A stretch of DNA of 59,799 nt from an uncultured Enterobacterales bacterium (GCA_946478305.1 CAMLBO010000015.1:1-59799); one strand, 5' to 3'; shown: positions 34,884-44,984, numbered from the stretch's first letter. Program-made: numbers and translations. The notes: generated by a model from the sequence alone, not told the origin.

Positions 34884-35315
34884 TCAGCGGTATAACGGAT
34901 TTTTCATCACTGAGTAACGCCCGCAACCCATGAGGGCAATAACTATCGCCACCATAAAGTAGTAGACAATATCTTCAATTGCCCATGCGCCTACGGGAGA
35001 GAGCTCAAACGTGTGGCCGAGGCCAACCAAGAGCCAGGCCACGAACATCGTGACGGCGGCAACCAATGCAGCAGGGCGAGTAAATATGCCCAGAATGATC
35101 ATGATGGGGGCAATGAACTCGCCCAACAGTACGCCGTAACCGACGAAACCCGGCACGCCGTGCGCTTCCAGCATGGTCTGAATGCCGCCAATACCGCCAT
35201 GCAATTTATGCCAGCCATGAAATATGAGCAGGCCAAAAGTCAGACGTAACAGCAGGTTAGCCAGATCAGGCATCGTCAATGCTGCATTAAAACGGGTGAT
35301 AGTTTTGCTTAACAT
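34884..35315 (-). CDS. DoxX-family membrane protein
   Basis: A 143-aa inner-membrane protein with four hydrophobic segments and the family motif LLLRLTFGLLIFHGWHKLHG. DoxX-family proteins of this size are often of unknown function. Some are linked to redox or thiosulfate metabolism. It lies alone between lpxP and fis. No partner gene suggests a role here. Confidence 0.86.
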   Translation of the reverse strand: MLSKTITRFNAALTMPDLANLLLRLTFGLLIFHGWHKLHGGIGGIQTMLEAHGVPGFVGYGVLLGEFIAPIMIILGIFTRPAALVAAVTMFVAWLLVGLGHTFELSPVGAWAIEDIVYYFMVAIVIALMGCGRYSVMKNPLYR

Positions 35316-35462
35316 GTGAGTACCCCAGAGTAGAATTGTTGTACAGATAAGCTACGACACATTCACTTAATCAATGTGGGAATTATTCTCATTCCGCTTG
35401 ATCTGGGTTATGTTTTGCGCAATTTATTCTCTGGGAATTTTTCATCCCTCAATTTCGGCAAC

Positions 35463-35497
35463 AAAAAAGGCGCTCCCCTTGCGGAAAAGCGCCTTTT
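35463..35497 (-). terminator. Rho-independent terminator of dusB-fis
   Basis: AAAAGGCGCT (35465-35474) pairs with AGCGCCTTTT (35488-35497), with A/T runs on both sides, so it can terminate either strand. It lies 23 bp after the fis stop. Confidence 0.88.
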
Positions 35498-35519
35498 ATC
35501 AACAAGATACTGACTAGTA

Positions 35520-35816
35520 TCAGTTCATGCCGTATTTTTTCAGTTTCTTACGCAGCGTACCGCGGTTGATACCCATCATCAGGGCCGCACGAGTCTGGTT
35601 GCCACGGGTATACTGCATCACCATGTCTAACAGTGGCTGTTCAACTTCAGCCAGTACCAACTCATACAGGTCATTCACGTCCTGACCATTCAATTGAGCA
35701 AAATAGCCCTTAAGTGCTTGTTTTACCGAGTCACGCAGGGGTTTTTGGGTTACCTGATCCTGAGAATTAACGGTAGAAACGGTCAGTACGTCAGAATTCA
35801 CGCGTTGTTCGAACAT
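35520..35816 (-). CDS. fis: DNA-binding protein Fis
   Basis: Nucleoid-associated protein and global regulator, abundant in fast early growth. The 98-aa product has exactly the E. coli length, and its C-terminal helix-turn-helix reads [20 protein letters not shown]. It begins [20 protein letters not shown] as in enteric Fis. It follows dusB by 21 bp and is translated from the dusB-fis transcript, whose promoter region is conserved upstream of dusB. Confidence 0.99.
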   Translation of the reverse strand: MFEQRVNSDVLTVSTVNSQDQVTQKPLRDSVKQALKGYFAQLNGQDVNDLYELVLAEVEQPLLDMVMQYTRGNQTRAALMMGINRGTLRKKLKKYGMN

Positions 35817-35837
35817 AGTTCTGTCAGCTCTTTTTTG

Positions 35838-36803
35838 TTACGCAAGATTTTCGAAATATGCTTCCAACGCCTCCAGCTGTTCGCTGGCATCCTCTATGGC
35901 GTTGAAGGAGCGCCGAAACTGGTCATTCGGGGCATGCTCCTGGAGATACCAGGAAACATGCTTACGGGCGATACGGAATCCCTTGCCTTGACCGTAAAAG
36001 TCGTGCAATTCCCGTATATGCCCTAACAACAAGTGCTGAACCTCCCCAATTGGTGGCGGTGGTAACAGTTCCCCTGTGTCCAGATAATGCTGGATTTCCC
36101 GGAAGATCCAGGGTCTCCCCTGAGCAGCACGCCCTATCATCAGAGCATCAGCTCCAGTGTAGTCGAGTACTGCCCTGGCTTTATGCGGGTCAGTTATGTC
36201 GCCATTCGCGATAATCGGAATGGAAACACTCTGCTTAACTGTCCGAATACTGTCGTACTCTGCATCTCCATTGAAGAGACAGGCACGGGTTCGGCCATGA
36301 ATTGTCAGGGCCTGAATTCCACAGTCTTCAGCCAATTGGGCAATTTGTACACAGTTACGGTGTTCCGGTGCCCAACCAGTACGAATTTTCAACGTGACTG
36401 GCACATCTACCGCATTCACAACGGCAGAGAGGATTTGTTTAACCAAATCCGGATACTGCAATAAGGCAGATCCTGCCAGTTTGCGGTTCACTTTCTTGGC
36501 CGGGCAGCCCATATTGATGTCAATGATCTGCGCACCGCTCGCCACATTAATCCGGGCGGCAGCCGCCATATCGTCGGGATCACAACCGGCAATTTGCACG
36601 GCTCGGATACCCGGTTCATCGTTATGTACCATACGCAATCTGGACTTATCCGTCCGCCACACTTCCGGATTGGAAGAGAGCATTTCGGATACAGCCATCC
36701 CAGCTCCCATCGCGTGACATAAGGCACGGAACGGTCGGTCTGTTATACCGGCCATTGGGGCCGCAATCAGGCAATTTGTAAGCTGGTGGTGTCCGATGCG
36801 CAT
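35838..36803 (-). CDS. dusB: tRNA-dihydrouridine synthase B
   Basis: FMN-dependent enzyme reducing uridine (U17 in E. coli) in the tRNA D-loop. The 321-aa product is the E. coli length. The TIM-barrel signature is [20 protein letters not shown], with the catalytic Cys in GCPAKK. FMN-contact motifs [12 protein letters not shown] and MIGRAAQG follow. First gene of dusB-fis. The two are linked in enterics, so dusB expression tracks the growth-phase control of fis. Confidence 0.98.
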   Translation of the reverse strand: MRIGHHQLTNCLIAAPMAGITDRPFRALCHAMGAGMAVSEMLSSNPEVWRTDKSRLRMVHNDEPGIRAVQIAGCDPDDMAAAARINVASGAQIIDINMGCPAKKVNRKLAGSALLQYPDLVKQILSAVVNAVDVPVTLKIRTGWAPEHRNCVQIAQLAEDCGIQALTIHGRTRACLFNGDAEYDSIRTVKQSVSIPIIANGDITDPHKARAVLDYTGADALMIGRAAQGRPWIFREIQHYLDTGELLPPPPIGEVQHLLLGHIRELHDFYGQGKGFRIARKHVSWYLQEHAPNDQFRRSFNAIEDASEQLEALEAYFENLA

Positions 36804-36842
36804 AGACTTAGAATGACCATACTGATGTCCGCAAGGGCGCGT

Positions 36843-36871
36843 ATATTACGCATTTTTAGTGTGAGATGAAA
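36843..36871 (-). promoter_or_regulatory. dusB-fis promoter
   Basis: On minus, TTTCAT (-35, 36866-36871) is 17 bp from TAATAT (-10, 36843-36848), followed by a GC-rich discriminator (ACGCGCCC). The arrangement resembles the E. coli fis promoter as I remember it, where the GC discriminator confers stringent and growth-rate control. It lies about 40 bp before the dusB start. Confidence 0.7.
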
Positions 36872-37172
36872 GGCCAAACTTTGACCAATACTCATGTAAA
36901 ACACCTCCCAATGAAGCATTTTTTCCGTATTTATGAATTTTATGTAAATTAAACATTGAGTTAGAATGGATTGGTTAAGTTGTGCTCTTACGAAAATTCC
37001 TGAAAACTCGCTATATATCCAGGGTAAGCCAGTTGAATCTAAGGTTAAATTTGTTGTTTTAAGTAGCAATAACCGCAAATTTCTGTGATAGAGATCGGGA
37101 TTTGGTTAAAAATTGACTGTTCAGGCGTAATAACCAATCACTAAGCAAGGAGCGGATCGGCTCATTCATGAA
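36872..37172. other. AT-rich region upstream of the dusB-fis promoter
   Basis: About 300 bp with no gene. The A/T tracts (36930-37110) are consistent with an UP element and Fis/IHF binding, as in E. coli, but I could not assign individual sites with confidence. Confidence 0.35.
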
Positions 37173-37202
37173 AGGCGCTTCCTCGTCATGGGTGAAGCGC
37201 CT
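37173..37202 (-). terminator. Hairpin after the carbonic anhydrase gene
   Basis: AGGCGCTTC (37173-37181) and GAAGCGCCT (37194-37202) form a perfect 9-bp stem 13 bp after the stop codon. On minus it is followed by TTTCATG, only a short T-run, so efficiency may be modest. Confidence 0.6.
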
Positions 37203-37214
37203 GTTTAAAGAGGA

Positions 37215-37952
37215 TTACTCGCTGACGATCACCCGGCCATCGAGCTTTTGCTGCGGACGGTTATTGGCATGATGCATTACCGAAGTGAAGGCATTGAGTT
37301 GCTGAACCGTCACGGTCATCGGTTGTTTAACCACTAACCAGCGAACCCCCTCAGTGCATGGAGGCGTGGTCAGAGAGCCACTGAAACGGTAGTGAGTCAG
37401 GTTTTTAGGTAACAGGCCATTCAGGTCCACCTTTTCTCGCAACGCGGCTGTCTGGCCGGTTTGAGACGGGATATGTTGCCAGATTTTCTCAATCTCTGGA
37501 TTGGATTTACCTGTTTCGAACATGACTGCGACGACGGCAATCTCACCATTGGCATCCATATGGACAAAGTGGGCTTCCAGCGGGAAGGATTTACCGTCGA
37601 TGGTATTTTCGCTCGGTGCATGGAAATGGAATTGCTGCAGGACGAATTTATCCCCATCCAGAGTCAATACATCGCCTTCTTTCACATTCACCTGAATACT
37701 GTGACCGTTATTGATGATGCTATCAGGAGCCAGTTTGTAGCTGATGTTCAGTGGCTGCGAGTGTGTTTTTAATGCGCCATGAATATCGATTGGTGACTGG
37801 TTTTTGCCTTTCTCACACAGCATAAAATCGGGATTGAGCTTCGACCAGTTTTGGGGCGCCGCATCTCCTTCATAGGACCAATGCGCAGCCTCCTGGGCCA
37901 TCGCCTGAGAACAGAATGCAGCCAGTACGACCGCCAGTAATTTAGCTTTCAT
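37215..37952 (-). CDS. cah: Periplasmic alpha-carbonic anhydrase
   Basis: A zinc enzyme interconverting CO2 and bicarbonate. The product is 245 aa, with signal peptide MKAKLLAVVLAAFCSQAMAQ. The mature part begins AAHWSYEGDAAPQNW, typical of alpha-CA. Two zinc His residues lie in QFHFHAPSE and the third in AHFVHMD. The gate residues and substrate pocket (LTTPPCTEGVRW) are present, so it should be active. E. coli K-12 lacks an alpha-type enzyme. This gene sits between prmA and dusB, which are closer together in E. coli. AAAGGGATA precedes the ATG. Confidence 0.95.
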   Translation of the reverse strand: MKAKLLAVVLAAFCSQAMAQEAAHWSYEGDAAPQNWSKLNPDFMLCEKGKNQSPIDIHGALKTHSQPLNISYKLAPDSIINNGHSIQVNVKEGDVLTLDGDKFVLQQFHFHAPSENTIDGKSFPLEAHFVHMDANGEIAVVAVMFETGKSNPEIEKIWQHIPSQTGQTAALREKVDLNGLLPKNLTHYRFSGSLTTPPCTEGVRWLVVKQPMTVTVQQLNAFTSVMHHANNRPQQKLDGRVIVSE

Positions 37953-38108
37953 GAAATATCCCTTTCAACGCTAATTGATAATTATAGCCCTGGTTTGATT
38001 GTGGCTTTTTAGCCGTGCGGGATTATAGCGGGAAGTACACAGAGGGGGATATTGGAAATTGAGACGACCGCCCGTTCTGCTACAAGCTCGCAAAACGGGC
38101 GGAAACTA

Positions 38109-38993
38109 TCAGGCTTTTTTAACGCCGGTAATACGACACCACTCGTCTTTTTCAGCCACCGGATCGAGTTCAAATAGCCCTTGGTAGGCATCTGCTACGC
38201 CCTGCGATTGGCTGGCAAGGATACCCGACAGGCCAAGATGACCACCGGTAACCGGCAGCACGCTGATAAGAGGTGCCAGTTCACGCAGCGGGCCAGCGAG
38301 GATGTTGGCTACCACCACGTCAGCTGAGAGATTGTCCGGCTGATCGTTTGGCAGGTAGAGCGACAGACGCTCTGATACGCCGTTACGTTGCGCGTTATCG
38401 CGGCTGGCCTGAATCGCCTGCGGATCGATATCAATTCCGATAGCCTGTGCCGCACCCAGTTTCAACGCGGCAATCGCCAGAATGCCGGAGCCACAGCCAA
38501 AGTCGATGACGGTTTTGCCTTCGAGATCTAACCCGTCCAGCCACTCAAGACACATCGCCGTGGTCGGGTGGGTACCGGTACCGAATGCCAGACCTGGGTC
38601 GAGCATCACGTTGACCGCGGTTGGGTCCGGTACGTCACGCCAGCTTGGGCAGATCCACAGCCGCTGGCCAAAACGCATCGGGTGGAAGTTATCCATCCAC
38701 TCGCGCTCCCAGTCTTTGTCTTCGAGTTGCTCGATTTTATGCGCGAAACCTTTGCCCAGCAGCGGTTCGTTTTCCAGCATAGCGATGACAGCCGCCATGT
38801 CCGTTTCGGCGTCATACAGGCCGATGGCGTCGGTGTCGCCCCACAGCAGGGTTTCGCCCGGCAGCGGTTCAAATACCGGGTTGTCATGGGTGTCCAGGAA
38901 AGTCACAGACACGGCACCACTTTCGATAAGCGCGTCGCTGAGCGTTTCCGCATCATTACCGGTGGTGTTAATTTTCAGTTGGATCCAAGGCAT
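38109..38993 (-). CDS. prmA: Ribosomal protein L11 methyltransferase
   Basis: SAM-dependent enzyme trimethylating ribosomal protein L11 at Lys and N-terminal positions. The 294-aa product (E. coli 293) has a small N-terminal substrate domain ([20 protein letters not shown]) and a class I methyltransferase domain with the SAM motif [18 protein letters not shown] and NILAGPL. It follows panF by 42 bp on the same strand, as in E. coli, where the two are cotranscribed. A GC-rich hairpin (38068-38102) lies just after the stop. Confidence 0.98.
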   Translation of the reverse strand: MPWIQLKINTTGNDAETLSDALIESGAVSVTFLDTHDNPVFEPLPGETLLWGDTDAIGLYDAETDMAAVIAMLENEPLLGKGFAHKIEQLEDKDWEREWMDNFHPMRFGQRLWICPSWRDVPDPTAVNVMLDPGLAFGTGTHPTTAMCLEWLDGLDLEGKTVIDFGCGSGILAIAALKLGAAQAIGIDIDPQAIQASRDNAQRNGVSERLSLYLPNDQPDNLSADVVVANILAGPLRELAPLISVLPVTGGHLGLSGILASQSQGVADAYQGLFELDPVAEKDEWCRITGVKKA

Positions 38994-39035
38994 AGCAATT
39001 CTCTTCTAAGCATGCAGTAAAAGTGGAGCCGCCCC

Positions 39036-40481
39036 TCAGGACAGCTTCAGCGCGGGTTCAGCCCGCCTGTCGCCAAACTTATTGCCGATATAAAACGCCA
39101 TCAGGCTAAGCAACAGCGACGGTACAATGGGGTGCAGACCGGCGAGATGCAGGTCGAAACTGGCAAGCAGGGTATAACAAACCGCACCAACAATCATTGA
39201 GCTGAGTGCTCCTGCCGCGTTGGCACGTTCCCAGTAAAGTCCAAGGACCAGCGGCCACAGGAATACGGCTTCCAACCCGCCGAAGGCCAGCAGATTGAGC
39301 CAGATAATCATCTCCGGTGGGCGCCACGCGGCCAGCAACACCAGCAGACCAAGCACGAAGGTCGCCCAGCTGGAAAACCGCTTCAGGCGCTTCTCATTCG
39401 TGATCTCTTCCGGCCGAACGCCGAGATAGAGATCTTTAACGATAGTCGCTGACGACTGCAACAGCTGAGCGTTGATGGTCGACATAATGGCTGCCATAGG
39501 TGCGGCCAGGAAGATCCCGGCGGCGTAAGGCGGCAAGACGGTGATCATCAGCGTCGGGATAACCTGATCGGGGATTTTCAGATCCGGCAATATCGCCCGG
39601 CCAAGTGCTCCGGACAGATGCATACCAAACATCAAAATAGCCACGACCAGCGTACCGAGTACGATGCCACGATGAACCGCTTTACTGTCCTTATAGGAGA
39701 TACAGCGCACGGCGGTATGCGGCAGGCCAATCACGCCAAAGCATACCAGCACCCAGAACGAGGCCATAAATGGCAGTGAAAGCACATCGTCGGCACCGGT
39801 GACGGAGACCAGCTTCGGATCGATCTGTTGCAGTTTATCTACAGCACTGTGCAGGCCGCCCGCCGCGTGAACGACGGCAACCAACAGCAAAACGGTGCCA
39901 AGGAGCATCACCAGTCCCTGCATGGCATCGTTAAGTACGCTGGCGCGAAAACCACCAAAAGCAGTGTACAGCGCGATGCTGACACCGAAAATGAGCAGGC
40001 CGGTGTCGTAGGGAATACCCGCTGCGGTTTCAAGCAGCCGCGCCCCGCCGATGAACTGTACGGTCATCGCGCCAAGGAAAGCGACCAGCAAGCTGAAGCT
40101 TGCAAGCCACACCAGCAGACGGCTTTTATAACGCGCGTAGAGCATGTCGTTGAGTGTCACAGCGTTGTAGCGTCTGGCCAGAATGGCGAATTTTTTGCCG
40201 AGAATGCCCAGTGACAGCCAGACGGCCGGCAGTTGGATCATCGCCAGCAGCACCCAGCCAAGGCCAAATTTATAGGCCGCGCCCGGCCCGCCGATAAACG
40301 AACTGGCGCTGATATAGGTAGCGGTCAGGGTCATGGCCAGGACGAAGCCGCCCATCGAACGGTTACCGAGAAAATATTCGGTGAGGAAGCTGCCGGACTG
40401 ACGTCGGGTATAGGCATAAACCGACAATCCGAATACCAGTAGCAGATAGGCCACAAGGGGCAGTAAGACTTCAGTCTGCAT
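39036..40481 (-). CDS. panF: Sodium/pantothenate symporter
   Basis: Na+-coupled importer of pantothenate for coenzyme A synthesis, of the SSS (sodium:solute symporter) family. The 481-aa inner-membrane protein has about 13 membrane segments (TATYISASSFIGGPGAAYKF, the SSS sodium-site region, and AAPMAAIMSTINAQLLQ). The E. coli protein has nearly the same length. The start overlaps the end of yhdT by 11 bases, indicating translational coupling. Followed by prmA. Confidence 0.97.
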   Translation of the reverse strand: MQTEVLLPLVAYLLLVFGLSVYAYTRRQSGSFLTEYFLGNRSMGGFVLAMTLTATYISASSFIGGPGAAYKFGLGWVLLAMIQLPAVWLSLGILGKKFAILARRYNAVTLNDMLYARYKSRLLVWLASFSLLVAFLGAMTVQFIGGARLLETAAGIPYDTGLLIFGVSIALYTAFGGFRASVLNDAMQGLVMLLGTVLLLVAVVHAAGGLHSAVDKLQQIDPKLVSVTGADDVLSLPFMASFWVLVCFGVIGLPHTAVRCISYKDSKAVHRGIVLGTLVVAILMFGMHLSGALGRAILPDLKIPDQVIPTLMITVLPPYAAGIFLAAPMAAIMSTINAQLLQSSATIVKDLYLGVRPEEITNEKRLKRFSSWATFVLGLLVLLAAWRPPEMIIWLNLLAFGGLEAVFLWPLVLGLYWERANAAGALSSMIVGAVCYTLLASFDLHLAGLHPIVPSLLLSLMAFYIGNKFGDRRAEPALKLS

Positions 40482-40728
40482 GGGTATCCTCCAGAGGAAT
40501 ATCGCGGTAAATCACCCGCACCATCAGCCAGCTCAGTAAGACAAAAATCAGCGGAACCAACAAACAGGCCATTTCAAACCAGTGTGGAAGACCTGTAATG
40601 CCTTGTTTATTGTCAGGAATATAGGCTGCCAGACACCACGCCAGCAGATATGCCAGTGTCAAACCAAACGCCCAGCGGGCTTCCTTGTTCGCCTGTAGAA
40701 AGCGTTTATCTATTTTCTGAGTCTTCAT
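40471..40728 (-). CDS. yhdT: YhdT-family small membrane protein
   Basis: An 85-aa inner-membrane protein (E. coli YhdT about 80 aa) with two hydrophobic segments (FGLTLAYLLAWCLAAYI and MACLLVPLIFVLLSWLMV). Function is unknown. Its constant pairing with panF and 11-base overlap suggest a link to pantothenate uptake; small partner subunits are known for some SSS transporters. The ATG at 40728 is preferred. The longer frame to 40785 would run into the accC terminator. Confidence 0.9.
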   Translation of the reverse strand: MKTQKIDKRFLQANKEARWAFGLTLAYLLAWCLAAYIPDNKQGITGLPHWFEMACLLVPLIFVLLSWLMVRVIYRDIPLEDTHAD

Positions 40729-40741
40729 AGTAAAAGTCCCA

Positions 40742-40770
40742 AACAAAAAAAGGCCGGAATATCCGGCCTT
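40742..40770 (-). terminator. Rho-independent terminator of accBC
   Basis: AAGGCCGGA (40750-40758) and TCCGGCCTT (40762-40770) form a 9-bp stem with a short ATA loop. On minus it is followed by TTTTTTGTTT. It lies between accC and yhdT, so panF transcripts must start afterwards or come from read-through. Confidence 0.88.
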
Positions 40771-40797
40771 GGTAAGAGAGTACACAAGGGTACGTTC

Positions 40798-42147
40798 TTA
40801 GGTTTCCTGTAATCCGAGTTTCTTTTCCAGATAGTGGATGTTGGTACCACCGTGCTGGAAGTTCTCGTCGGTCATGATGCGCATTTGCAGATCAATGTTG
40901 GTTTTGATGCCATCGATGATCAATTCAGCCAGTGCGTTTTTCATGCGGGCAATCGCCACATCACGGTTTTCACCGTACGTGATGAGCTTGCCGATCATGG
41001 AATCGTAATATGGCGGCACGGTATAACCGGCATAGATATGCGATTCCCAGCGCACACCGAAACCACCAGGAGCATGGAAGCGGGTGATCTTGCCAGGGCT
41101 TGGCAGGAAAGTATTTGGGTCTTCAGCATTGATACGACATTCGACCGCATGGCCCTGAATGCGTACTTCATCCTGTTTGATCGACAGCGGCTGACCGGCA
41201 GCAATACGCAGCTGCTCTTTGATCAAGTCAACGCCAGTGATCATTTCAGTAACCGGATGCTCAACCTGAATACGGGTGTTCATTTCGATGAAATAGAACT
41301 CGCCGTTTTCATAAAGGAACTCGAAAGTACCCGCACCGCGGTAGTTGATATCCACACAGGCTTTAGCGCAGCGTTCGCCGATGTAACGACGAAGTTCAGG
41401 CGTGATGCCTGGTGCTGGCGCTTCTTCAACCACTTTCTGGTGACGACGCTGCATGGAGCAGTCACGTTCTGCCAGATAAATCGCGTTGCCCTGACCGTCC
41501 GCCAAAATCTGAATTTCAATATGACGTGGGTTTTCCAGGTACTTTTCCATGTAAACCATGTCGTTGTTGAAAGCCGCTTTGGCTTCCGCACGGGTCATGG
41601 TGATGGACTGTTCCAGATCTTTATCGTGACGCACAACGCGCATACCACGACCACCGCCGCCGCCAGAGGCTTTGATGATCACCGGATAACCAATGCGTTT
41701 CGCATAGGCACGGTTTTGGTCCATATCTTCGCCCAGCGGGCCGTCAGAACCAGGTACGCATGGGACGCCTGCTTTTTTCATCGCACTGATTGCAGAGACT
41801 TTATCGCCCATCAGGCGAATAGTTTCTGCTTTCGGGCCGATAAAGATAAAGCCTGAGCGTTCCACTTGTTCAGCGAAATCGGCATTCTCGGACAAGAAAC
41901 CGTAGCCAGGGTGGATAGCCACCGCGCCAGTGATTTCAGCCGCAGAGATGATAGCCGGGATGTTCAGATAGCTTTTTACTGAAGGCGCAGGGCCGATACA
42001 AACGGTTTCATCTGCCAACAGTACGTGCTTTAGGTCACGGTCAGCGGTGGAGTGGACGGCGACGGTTTTGATGCCCAGTTCTTTACAGGCACGCAAAATA
42101 CGTAACGCAATCTCGCCGCGGTTCGCGATAACAATTTTATCTACCAT
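40798..42147 (-). CDS. accC: Acetyl-CoA carboxylase, biotin carboxylase subunit
   Basis: ATP-grasp enzyme carboxylating biotin on AccB in the first step of fatty acid synthesis. The product is 449 aa, the E. coli length. Motifs are the N-terminal [20 protein letters not shown], the Gly-rich ATP loop [31 protein letters not shown] and the catalytic [19 protein letters not shown]. All are intact. It follows accB by 11 bp in the usual operon. Confidence 0.99.
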   Translation of the reverse strand: MVDKIVIANRGEIALRILRACKELGIKTVAVHSTADRDLKHVLLADETVCIGPAPSVKSYLNIPAIISAAEITGAVAIHPGYGFLSENADFAEQVERSGFIFIGPKAETIRLMGDKVSAISAMKKAGVPCVPGSDGPLGEDMDQNRAYAKRIGYPVIIKASGGGGGRGMRVVRHDKDLEQSITMTRAEAKAAFNNDMVYMEKYLENPRHIEIQILADGQGNAIYLAERDCSMQRRHQKVVEEAPAPGITPELRRYIGERCAKACVDINYRGAGTFEFLYENGEFYFIEMNTRIQVEHPVTEMITGVDLIKEQLRIAAGQPLSIKQDEVRIQGHAVECRINAEDPNTFLPSPGKITRFHAPGGFGVRWESHIYAGYTVPPYYDSMIGKLITYGENRDVAIARMKNALAELIIDGIKTNIDLQMRIMTDENFQHGGTNIHYLEKKLGLQET

Positions 42148-42158
42148 GGTACGCCTCG

Positions 42159-42623
42159 TTATTCGATGACGACCAGCGGCTCGTCGAATTCAACCGGTTG
42201 GCCGCTTTCCACCAGAATGGCTTTAACCACGCCAGATTTGTCTGCTTCAATTTGGTTCATCATTTTCATTGCTTCAACGATGCACAGGGTATCACCTGCG
42301 TTAACTTTCTGGCCGACCTCCACGAAGGCTTTCGCATCCGGGCTTGGCGTGCGGTAGAAAGTACCCACCATCGGTGAACGGACGATGTGTCCGCTGATCG
42401 CAGCCGGAGCCGCTTCAACAGGAGCCGCAGCCGGTGCTACTGCAGCAGCCAGACCGGGTTGCTGTTGCATTGGCATCGCGTAAGCCTGTTGCATCATAGG
42501 ATAAGCCGGTGCAGGCGCTGCACGGCTGATGCGCACTGATTCTTCGCCTTCAGAAATTTCCAGTTCAGAAATGCCTGATTCTTCAACCAGTTCGATCAGT
42601 TTTTTGATTTTACGAATATCCAT
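42159..42623 (-). CDS. accB: Biotin carboxyl carrier protein
   Basis: Carries biotin between AccC and the carboxyltransferase. The product is 154 aa. The N-terminal region ([20 protein letters not shown]) is followed by an Ala/Pro/Gln-rich flexible linker (about residues 35-75). The C-terminal biotinyl domain has the target lysine in EAMKMM. In E. coli the N-terminal part represses accBC. Transcription probably comes from promoters upstream of aroQ and/or within the aroQ-accB gap. Confidence 0.99.
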   Translation of the reverse strand: MDIRKIKKLIELVEESGISELEISEGEESVRISRAAPAPAYPMMQQAYAMPMQQQPGLAAAVAPAAAPVEAAPAAISGHIVRSPMVGTFYRTPSPDAKAFVEVGQKVNAGDTLCIVEAMKMMNQIEADKSGVVKAILVESGQPVEFDEPLVVIE

Positions 42624-42655
42624 GGGTGTGATTCCGTACTCTTTTTGCGAAAAAA

Positions 42656-43108
42656 TTAATGGGTTTTAGACAAGCGATTAACCGCTGCCTGTAAAGCAAA
42701 ATGGTAGCCATCTGCGCCAAGTCCGCAGATAACTCCCACTGCGATATCGGAAAGATAGGAGTGGTGCCGGAAGGATTCACGGGCGTGTACATTCGACAGG
42801 TGGATCTCGATAAACGGGATCTCAACTGCCAGCAGCGCATCGCGCAGCGCCACGCTGGTATGGGTAAAGGCTGCGGGGTTGATCAAGATAAAATCTGTAT
42901 TTCCGCGTGCCTGATGGATTCTATCAATCAGGAGATGCTCTGCGTTGGATTGCAGATGGCTGAGCGCAACGTTAGCTGCGGCGGCCTGCTGTTCTAAACC
43001 TTTAACAATATCGTTGAGCGTGGTGCTTCCGTAGGTTTCAGGCTCACGCGTCCCTAACAAATTCAGGTTAGGGCCGTTGAGTAGCAAAATGTCAAACTTA
43101 TCCGCCAT
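42656..43108 (-). CDS. aroQ: Type II 3-dehydroquinate dehydratase
   Basis: Catalyses the third step of the shikimate pathway. The 150-aa product forms a dodecamer in this family. It has the catalytic Tyr in REPETYGS, the active-site Arg/His region [20 protein letters not shown] and the motif [18 protein letters not shown]. coli uses the unrelated type I enzyme AroD, so this is a real difference in the region. It is placed 33 bp upstream of accB, as in several other gammaproteobacteria. Confidence 0.98.
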   Translation of the reverse strand: MADKFDILLLNGPNLNLLGTREPETYGSTTLNDIVKGLEQQAAAANVALSHLQSNAEHLLIDRIHQARGNTDFILINPAAFTHTSVALRDALLAVEIPFIEIHLSNVHARESFRHHSYLSDIAVGVICGLGADGYHFALQAAVNRLSKTH

Positions 43109-43349
43109 TGTGAGCCTATCTCCGGCAATTAGACAAAGATTGTAGAAAATACCCTGATGTCACCGATTTGTCACCTTTTTCGCGGCAAATCATCCCGGCT
43201 GTTCAGCATAAGGTCGGGCATTATAATGATATCGTGGCAATTCGCAGCTAAATACTGGTCTTATCAGCGAAGATAATCAACCCTCAGACTTCAACTGAGG
43301 GTTTTTACTATGGTTTTTTGAGGGGTAGAACACAGAAAAGTTCCGCGAC
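43109..43349. other. aroQ-msrQ intergenic region with a possible plus-strand transcript
   Basis: This 241-bp gap holds the aroQ-accBC promoter region. It also has a TATAAT on plus (about 43221-43226) and a perfect hairpin CCCTCAG-ACTTCAA-CTGAGGG (43281-43301) followed by TTTTT on plus. Together they would delimit a transcript of about 75 nt with no coding potential. It is equally possible that the hairpin serves only as the msrQ 3' end. Confidence 0.4.
43281..43306 (+). terminator. Intrinsic terminator hairpin, T-run on plus
   Basis: A 7-bp stem extended by an AA/TT pair, 7-base loop, then five T residues on plus. No plus-strand gene is annotated upstream. On minus, after msrQ, the stem is not followed by a T-run. 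Confidence 0.65.
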
Positions 43350-43952
43350 TTATCGCAACCACTGGCGGAACTTTTTGTAGCGTAATGCCAACAATATCGC
43401 AGCAATTGCGGCATAGATAATAGGTTGTGGCGACAAAATTTTAACAGACCACAGGTAGTGAATTGGGGCCAGAATAGCGACAATATAAATCAAGTTATGC
43501 AGCGTTTGCCATTTTCCTCCCAGTTTGCGCTGTGACCATAGCGTTGACGTACAGGCCAACGCCAGCAGGATAACCCAGCTAATAATGCCAAGAGTAAGAT
43601 AGGGCCGGGAAATCAATTCGCTACCCAGCAGTGCCAGATTATTGATACCGAGCTCAAGGAAAGAGTAACTCAGCAGATGCAGGGTTCCCCAGGCAAAACA
43701 CCACAAACCGACCAGGCGGCGCACGCGGATCAGCAGCGGTTGCTTGCCGTAACGCACCAGCGGCGTGATAAGCAGGGTTGCCAGCAGTAATTTCAGGGTC
43801 ATCCTGCCGGTAAAATGCTGAATATCCTTCGCAGGATCGGCACTGAACCAACCCTGATTAATGGATAATAAGAGCCACAGGAAAGGTAAAAAGGCCGCCA
43901 GATGAATGATCACTTTCAGCCATTTAATTTGTTTCAGGCTCAGACGCTGCAT
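43350..43952 (-). CDS. msrQ: Heme-binding membrane subunit MsrQ
   Basis: Inner-membrane b-type cytochrome that passes electrons from the quinone pool/flavin reductase to MsrP. The 200-aa product (YedZ family) has six hydrophobic segments and conserved His residues for heme ([16 protein letters not shown] region and [18 protein letters not shown]). It follows msrP by 30 bp, with GAGGGA before the ATG, as in the usual msrPQ operon. In E. coli msrPQ lies elsewhere on the chromosome. Confidence 0.95.
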   Translation of the reverse strand: MQRLSLKQIKWLKVIIHLAAFLPFLWLLLSINQGWFSADPAKDIQHFTGRMTLKLLLATLLITPLVRYGKQPLLIRVRRLVGLWCFAWGTLHLLSYSFLELGINNLALLGSELISRPYLTLGIISWVILLALACTSTLWSQRKLGGKWQTLHNLIYIVAILAPIHYLWSVKILSPQPIIYAAIAAILLALRYKKFRQWLR

Positions 43953-43982
43953 TGAGCTTCCCTCATTATGTTACTCCTGAAA

Positions 43983-44984
43983 TCAATAGTTGGTTCTCAG
44001 GTCCAATCCCCGATACATCGACGCCACCTGTTCGCCGTAGCCGTTAAACAGCAGCGTCGGCTGGCGCTTCACGTCCAGAATACCGCCAGAACCGATAAAA
44101 CGCTCGGTGGCCTGCGACCAGCGCGGATGGTCGACGTGCGGGTTCACATTGGCGTAAAAGCCGTACTCATTGGTGGCGATTTGGTTCCATGTCGTTGGCG
44201 GCTGGTTGCGGGTCAGGCTGATGTTGACGATGGACTTAATGCCTTTAAAACCGTACTTCCAGGGCACTGTCAGACGGATAGGTGCACCATTTTGTGGCGG
44301 CAGCGCTTTGCCATAGACGCCAACGGTCAGCAGGGTCAGCGGATTCATTGCCTCATCCAGCCGCAAGCCTTCAACGTAAGGATAATCCAGCCCACCGCCG
44401 ATGAAGCGGTCTTTCTGACCCGGCATATGTTCCGGGTCATACAGCGTTTTGAAGGCCACAAACCGTGCGTTACTGTTCGGTTCAGCCAGCTTAATAATAT
44501 TACTTAGCTGAAAACCAATCCACGGCACCACCATCGACCAGGCTTCGACACAACGCATCCGGTAAATGCGTTGTTCAAGCGGGAAACGCTTCATGATGTC
44601 ATCCATATCGAGCGTAATGGGTTTACCGACTTCACCATCAATGACGATTTTCCACGGCGATGTGACTAACTGGCCAGCATTGGCGGCCGGATCGGCTTTA
44701 TCCAGTCCAAATTCATAAAAGTTATTATATCCGGTGACTTTATCTTCCGGCGTCAGTGTTAAATCATTTTGATAAGCTGCCGGTTTAGTGAAATCGAGCG
44801 GTTTGCCCGCGGGTGCTTTAGGGCGGTCGTTACCTTTGAACCACGAGAGGACATCGGCTTTTGCGGTCTGTGGTAAGGCCAATGCTGCAGCGCTGATCCC
44901 CAGTGTCTGCAGCACTTTACGGCGATCATGAAAAATACTTTCCGGCGTAACGTCCGCCTCAGTGAGTTTGCGAAGTTTATTCAT
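43983..44984 (-). CDS. msrP: Periplasmic methionine sulfoxide reductase catalytic subunit MsrP
   Basis: A molybdenum-cofactor enzyme that repairs oxidised methionines in periplasmic proteins. The product is 333 aa (E. coli 334). A twin-arginine signal ([10 protein letters not shown] at 20-29) is followed by a hydrophobic stretch and a cleavage site near QTAKA. The Mo-coordinating Cys is in [15 protein letters not shown]. First gene of msrPQ, with GGAGAGGG upstream of the ATG. It needs Tat export and MoCo insertion. Confidence 0.97.
   Translation of the reverse strand: MNKLRKLTEADVTPESIFHDRRKVLQTLGISAAALALPQTAKADVLSWFKGNDRPKAPAGKPLDFTKPAAYQNDLTLTPEDKVTGYNNFYEFGLDKADPAANAGQLVTSPWKIVIDGEVGKPITLDMDDIMKRFPLEQRIYRMRCVEAWSMVVPWIGFQLSNIIKLAEPNSNARFVAFKTLYDPEHMPGQKDRFIGGGLDYPYVEGLRLDEAMNPLTLLTVGVYGKALPPQNGAPIRLTVPWKYGFKGIKSIVNISLTRNQPPTTWNQIATNEYGFYANVNPHVDHPRWSQATERFIGSGGILDVKRQPTLLFNGYGEQVASMYRGLDLRTNY

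Noticed and set aside
36767-37078. 103-codon minus-strand frame over the dusB-fis promoter
   Set aside because: It covers the recognisable promoter and AT-rich upstream region, and has a low-complexity product.
38068-38102. Strong hairpin CCGCCCGTT/AACGGGCGG after prmA
   Set aside because: The stem is good, but no T-run follows on minus, so I did not list it as a terminator.
40834-41856. 340-codon plus-strand frame antisense to accC
   Set aside because: Shadow of a highly conserved essential gene. The translated product has no recognisable domain.
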